The translations under genes and the position numbers were made by a program. This document shows, in pieces, positions 4,952 through 5,150 of a stretch of DNA of 5,150 nt. How positions within the stretch are numbered: position 1 is the first letter of the stretch; each line of letters begins with the position of its first letter. This DNA is from Acidobacteriaceae bacterium (GTDB lineage Bacteria > Acidobacteriota > Terriglobia > Terriglobales > Acidobacteriaceae), in assembly GCA_030044455.1 (NCBI GenBank), contig JASHVU010000298.1, positions 1 through 5,150 of the forward strand. The letters run 5' to 3'. The notes under the pieces were generated by a model, which saw nothing but the letters and a program-made list of their open reading frames with translations, was not told where the DNA came from and did not search any database.

Positions 4952-5150
4952 CCGGATGCTGAGTTGGAGCCGCGCGGCGTCGATCGGCTGGCGCGATCTG
5001 AAGTCTGCGCCGGGAAAGTTTGTCTTTGTGGTGGTGAGTGTTGCCGTGGGCGTGGCGGCGCTGGTGGGGGTGCGCGGGCTGAGCGACAGTTTTCGCTCCA
5101 CGCTGATTGGGCAGGCGCGATCGTTGATGGCCGGCGACCTGAGCGCGCGC
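4944..5150 (+). CDS. ybbP: YbbP-type FtsX-family ABC permease, N-terminal fragment (runs off the window)
   Basis: Only the first 69 codons are in the window; the frame is open to the last base. The N-terminus has a short amphipathic cytoplasmic segment, with [10 protein letters not shown] at 16-25, then a first membrane helix at about 26-43 very rich in Val, Ala and Gly. The following external segment, LSDSFRSTL (46-54) then [13 protein letters not shown] (57-69), resembles the start of the large periplasmic domain in YbbP-like permeases, where MAGD also occurs in E. coli YbbP. The ATG at 4944 overlaps the end of the ATPase gene by eight bases and has its own GAGG site. Complete family members have around 800 residues, with further membrane helices that cannot be seen here. 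The call rests on this short match plus the tesA/ybbA context. Confidence 0.85.
   Translation, partial: MASRMLSWSRAASIGWRDLKSAPGKFVFVVVSVAVGVAALVGVRGLSDSFRSTLIGQARSLMAGDLSAR

Noticed and set aside
1..5150. Search for mobile elements, defence genes, CRISPR arrays and tRNA or rRNA genes
   Set aside because: No transposase or integrase frame, no regularly spaced repeats, no tRNA-like cloverleaf and no rRNA signature was recognised; all eight genes belong to well-known families.

Overview
This is a gene-dense stretch of bacterial chromosome with moderately high GC, carrying eight protein-coding genes and no RNA genes, insertion sequences, CRISPR arrays or other mobile DNA that I can see. No gap between genes exceeds about 120 bases. 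The gene set and protein style (Gram-negative-type TesA/YbbA/YbbP, a mammalian-like PTPS beside folE, purine-rich degenerate short repeats between genes) suggest Acidobacteriota, perhaps a Terriglobia member. This is an inference from general resemblance, not a proven assignment.

Left block (about 74-1584, + strand): two consecutive, clearly different members of the 6-pyruvoyl/6-carboxytetrahydropterin synthase family (COG0720), joined by an ATGA stop/start overlap, then folE (GTP cyclohydrolase I) 30 bases further on. FolE makes 7,8-dihydroneopterin triphosphate, the substrate of PTPS-family enzymes, so the three probably form one pterin operon. Both synthases have five residues between the catalytic Cys and the HGH zinc motif, as in animal PTPS, rather than the three found in E. 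coli QueD. No queC, queE or queF is in view. Whether the product is a tetrahydrobiopterin-like cofactor or the queuosine precursor is therefore open, and is the main biochemical question here.

Middle block: a stand-alone CHAD-domain protein (1613-2458, - strand), predicted to bind polyphosphate, is convergent with folE. It is divergent from truB (2571-3467, + strand), the tRNA U55 pseudouridine synthase, with a 112-base spacer holding a small inverted repeat.

Right block: a secreted TesA-type lysophospholipase/thioesterase/arylesterase (3551-4171, - strand, GTG start) lies 48 bases from, and divergent to, a YbbA-type ABC ATPase (4220 or 4238 to 4951, + strand). The start of a YbbP-type FtsX-family permease follows (4944 onward, cut by the window end). 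This reproduces the divergent tesA / ybbA-ybbP arrangement of E. coli and supports all three identifications. The transporter pair probably acts on a lipid or lipoprotein at the inner membrane; its substrate is not shown by the sequence.

Most of the window is ordinary housekeeping sequence. The points that merit a second look are the paired PTPS genes with folE, the conserved tesA-ybbAP layout, the ybbA start choice, and small repeats and hairpins in the gaps.
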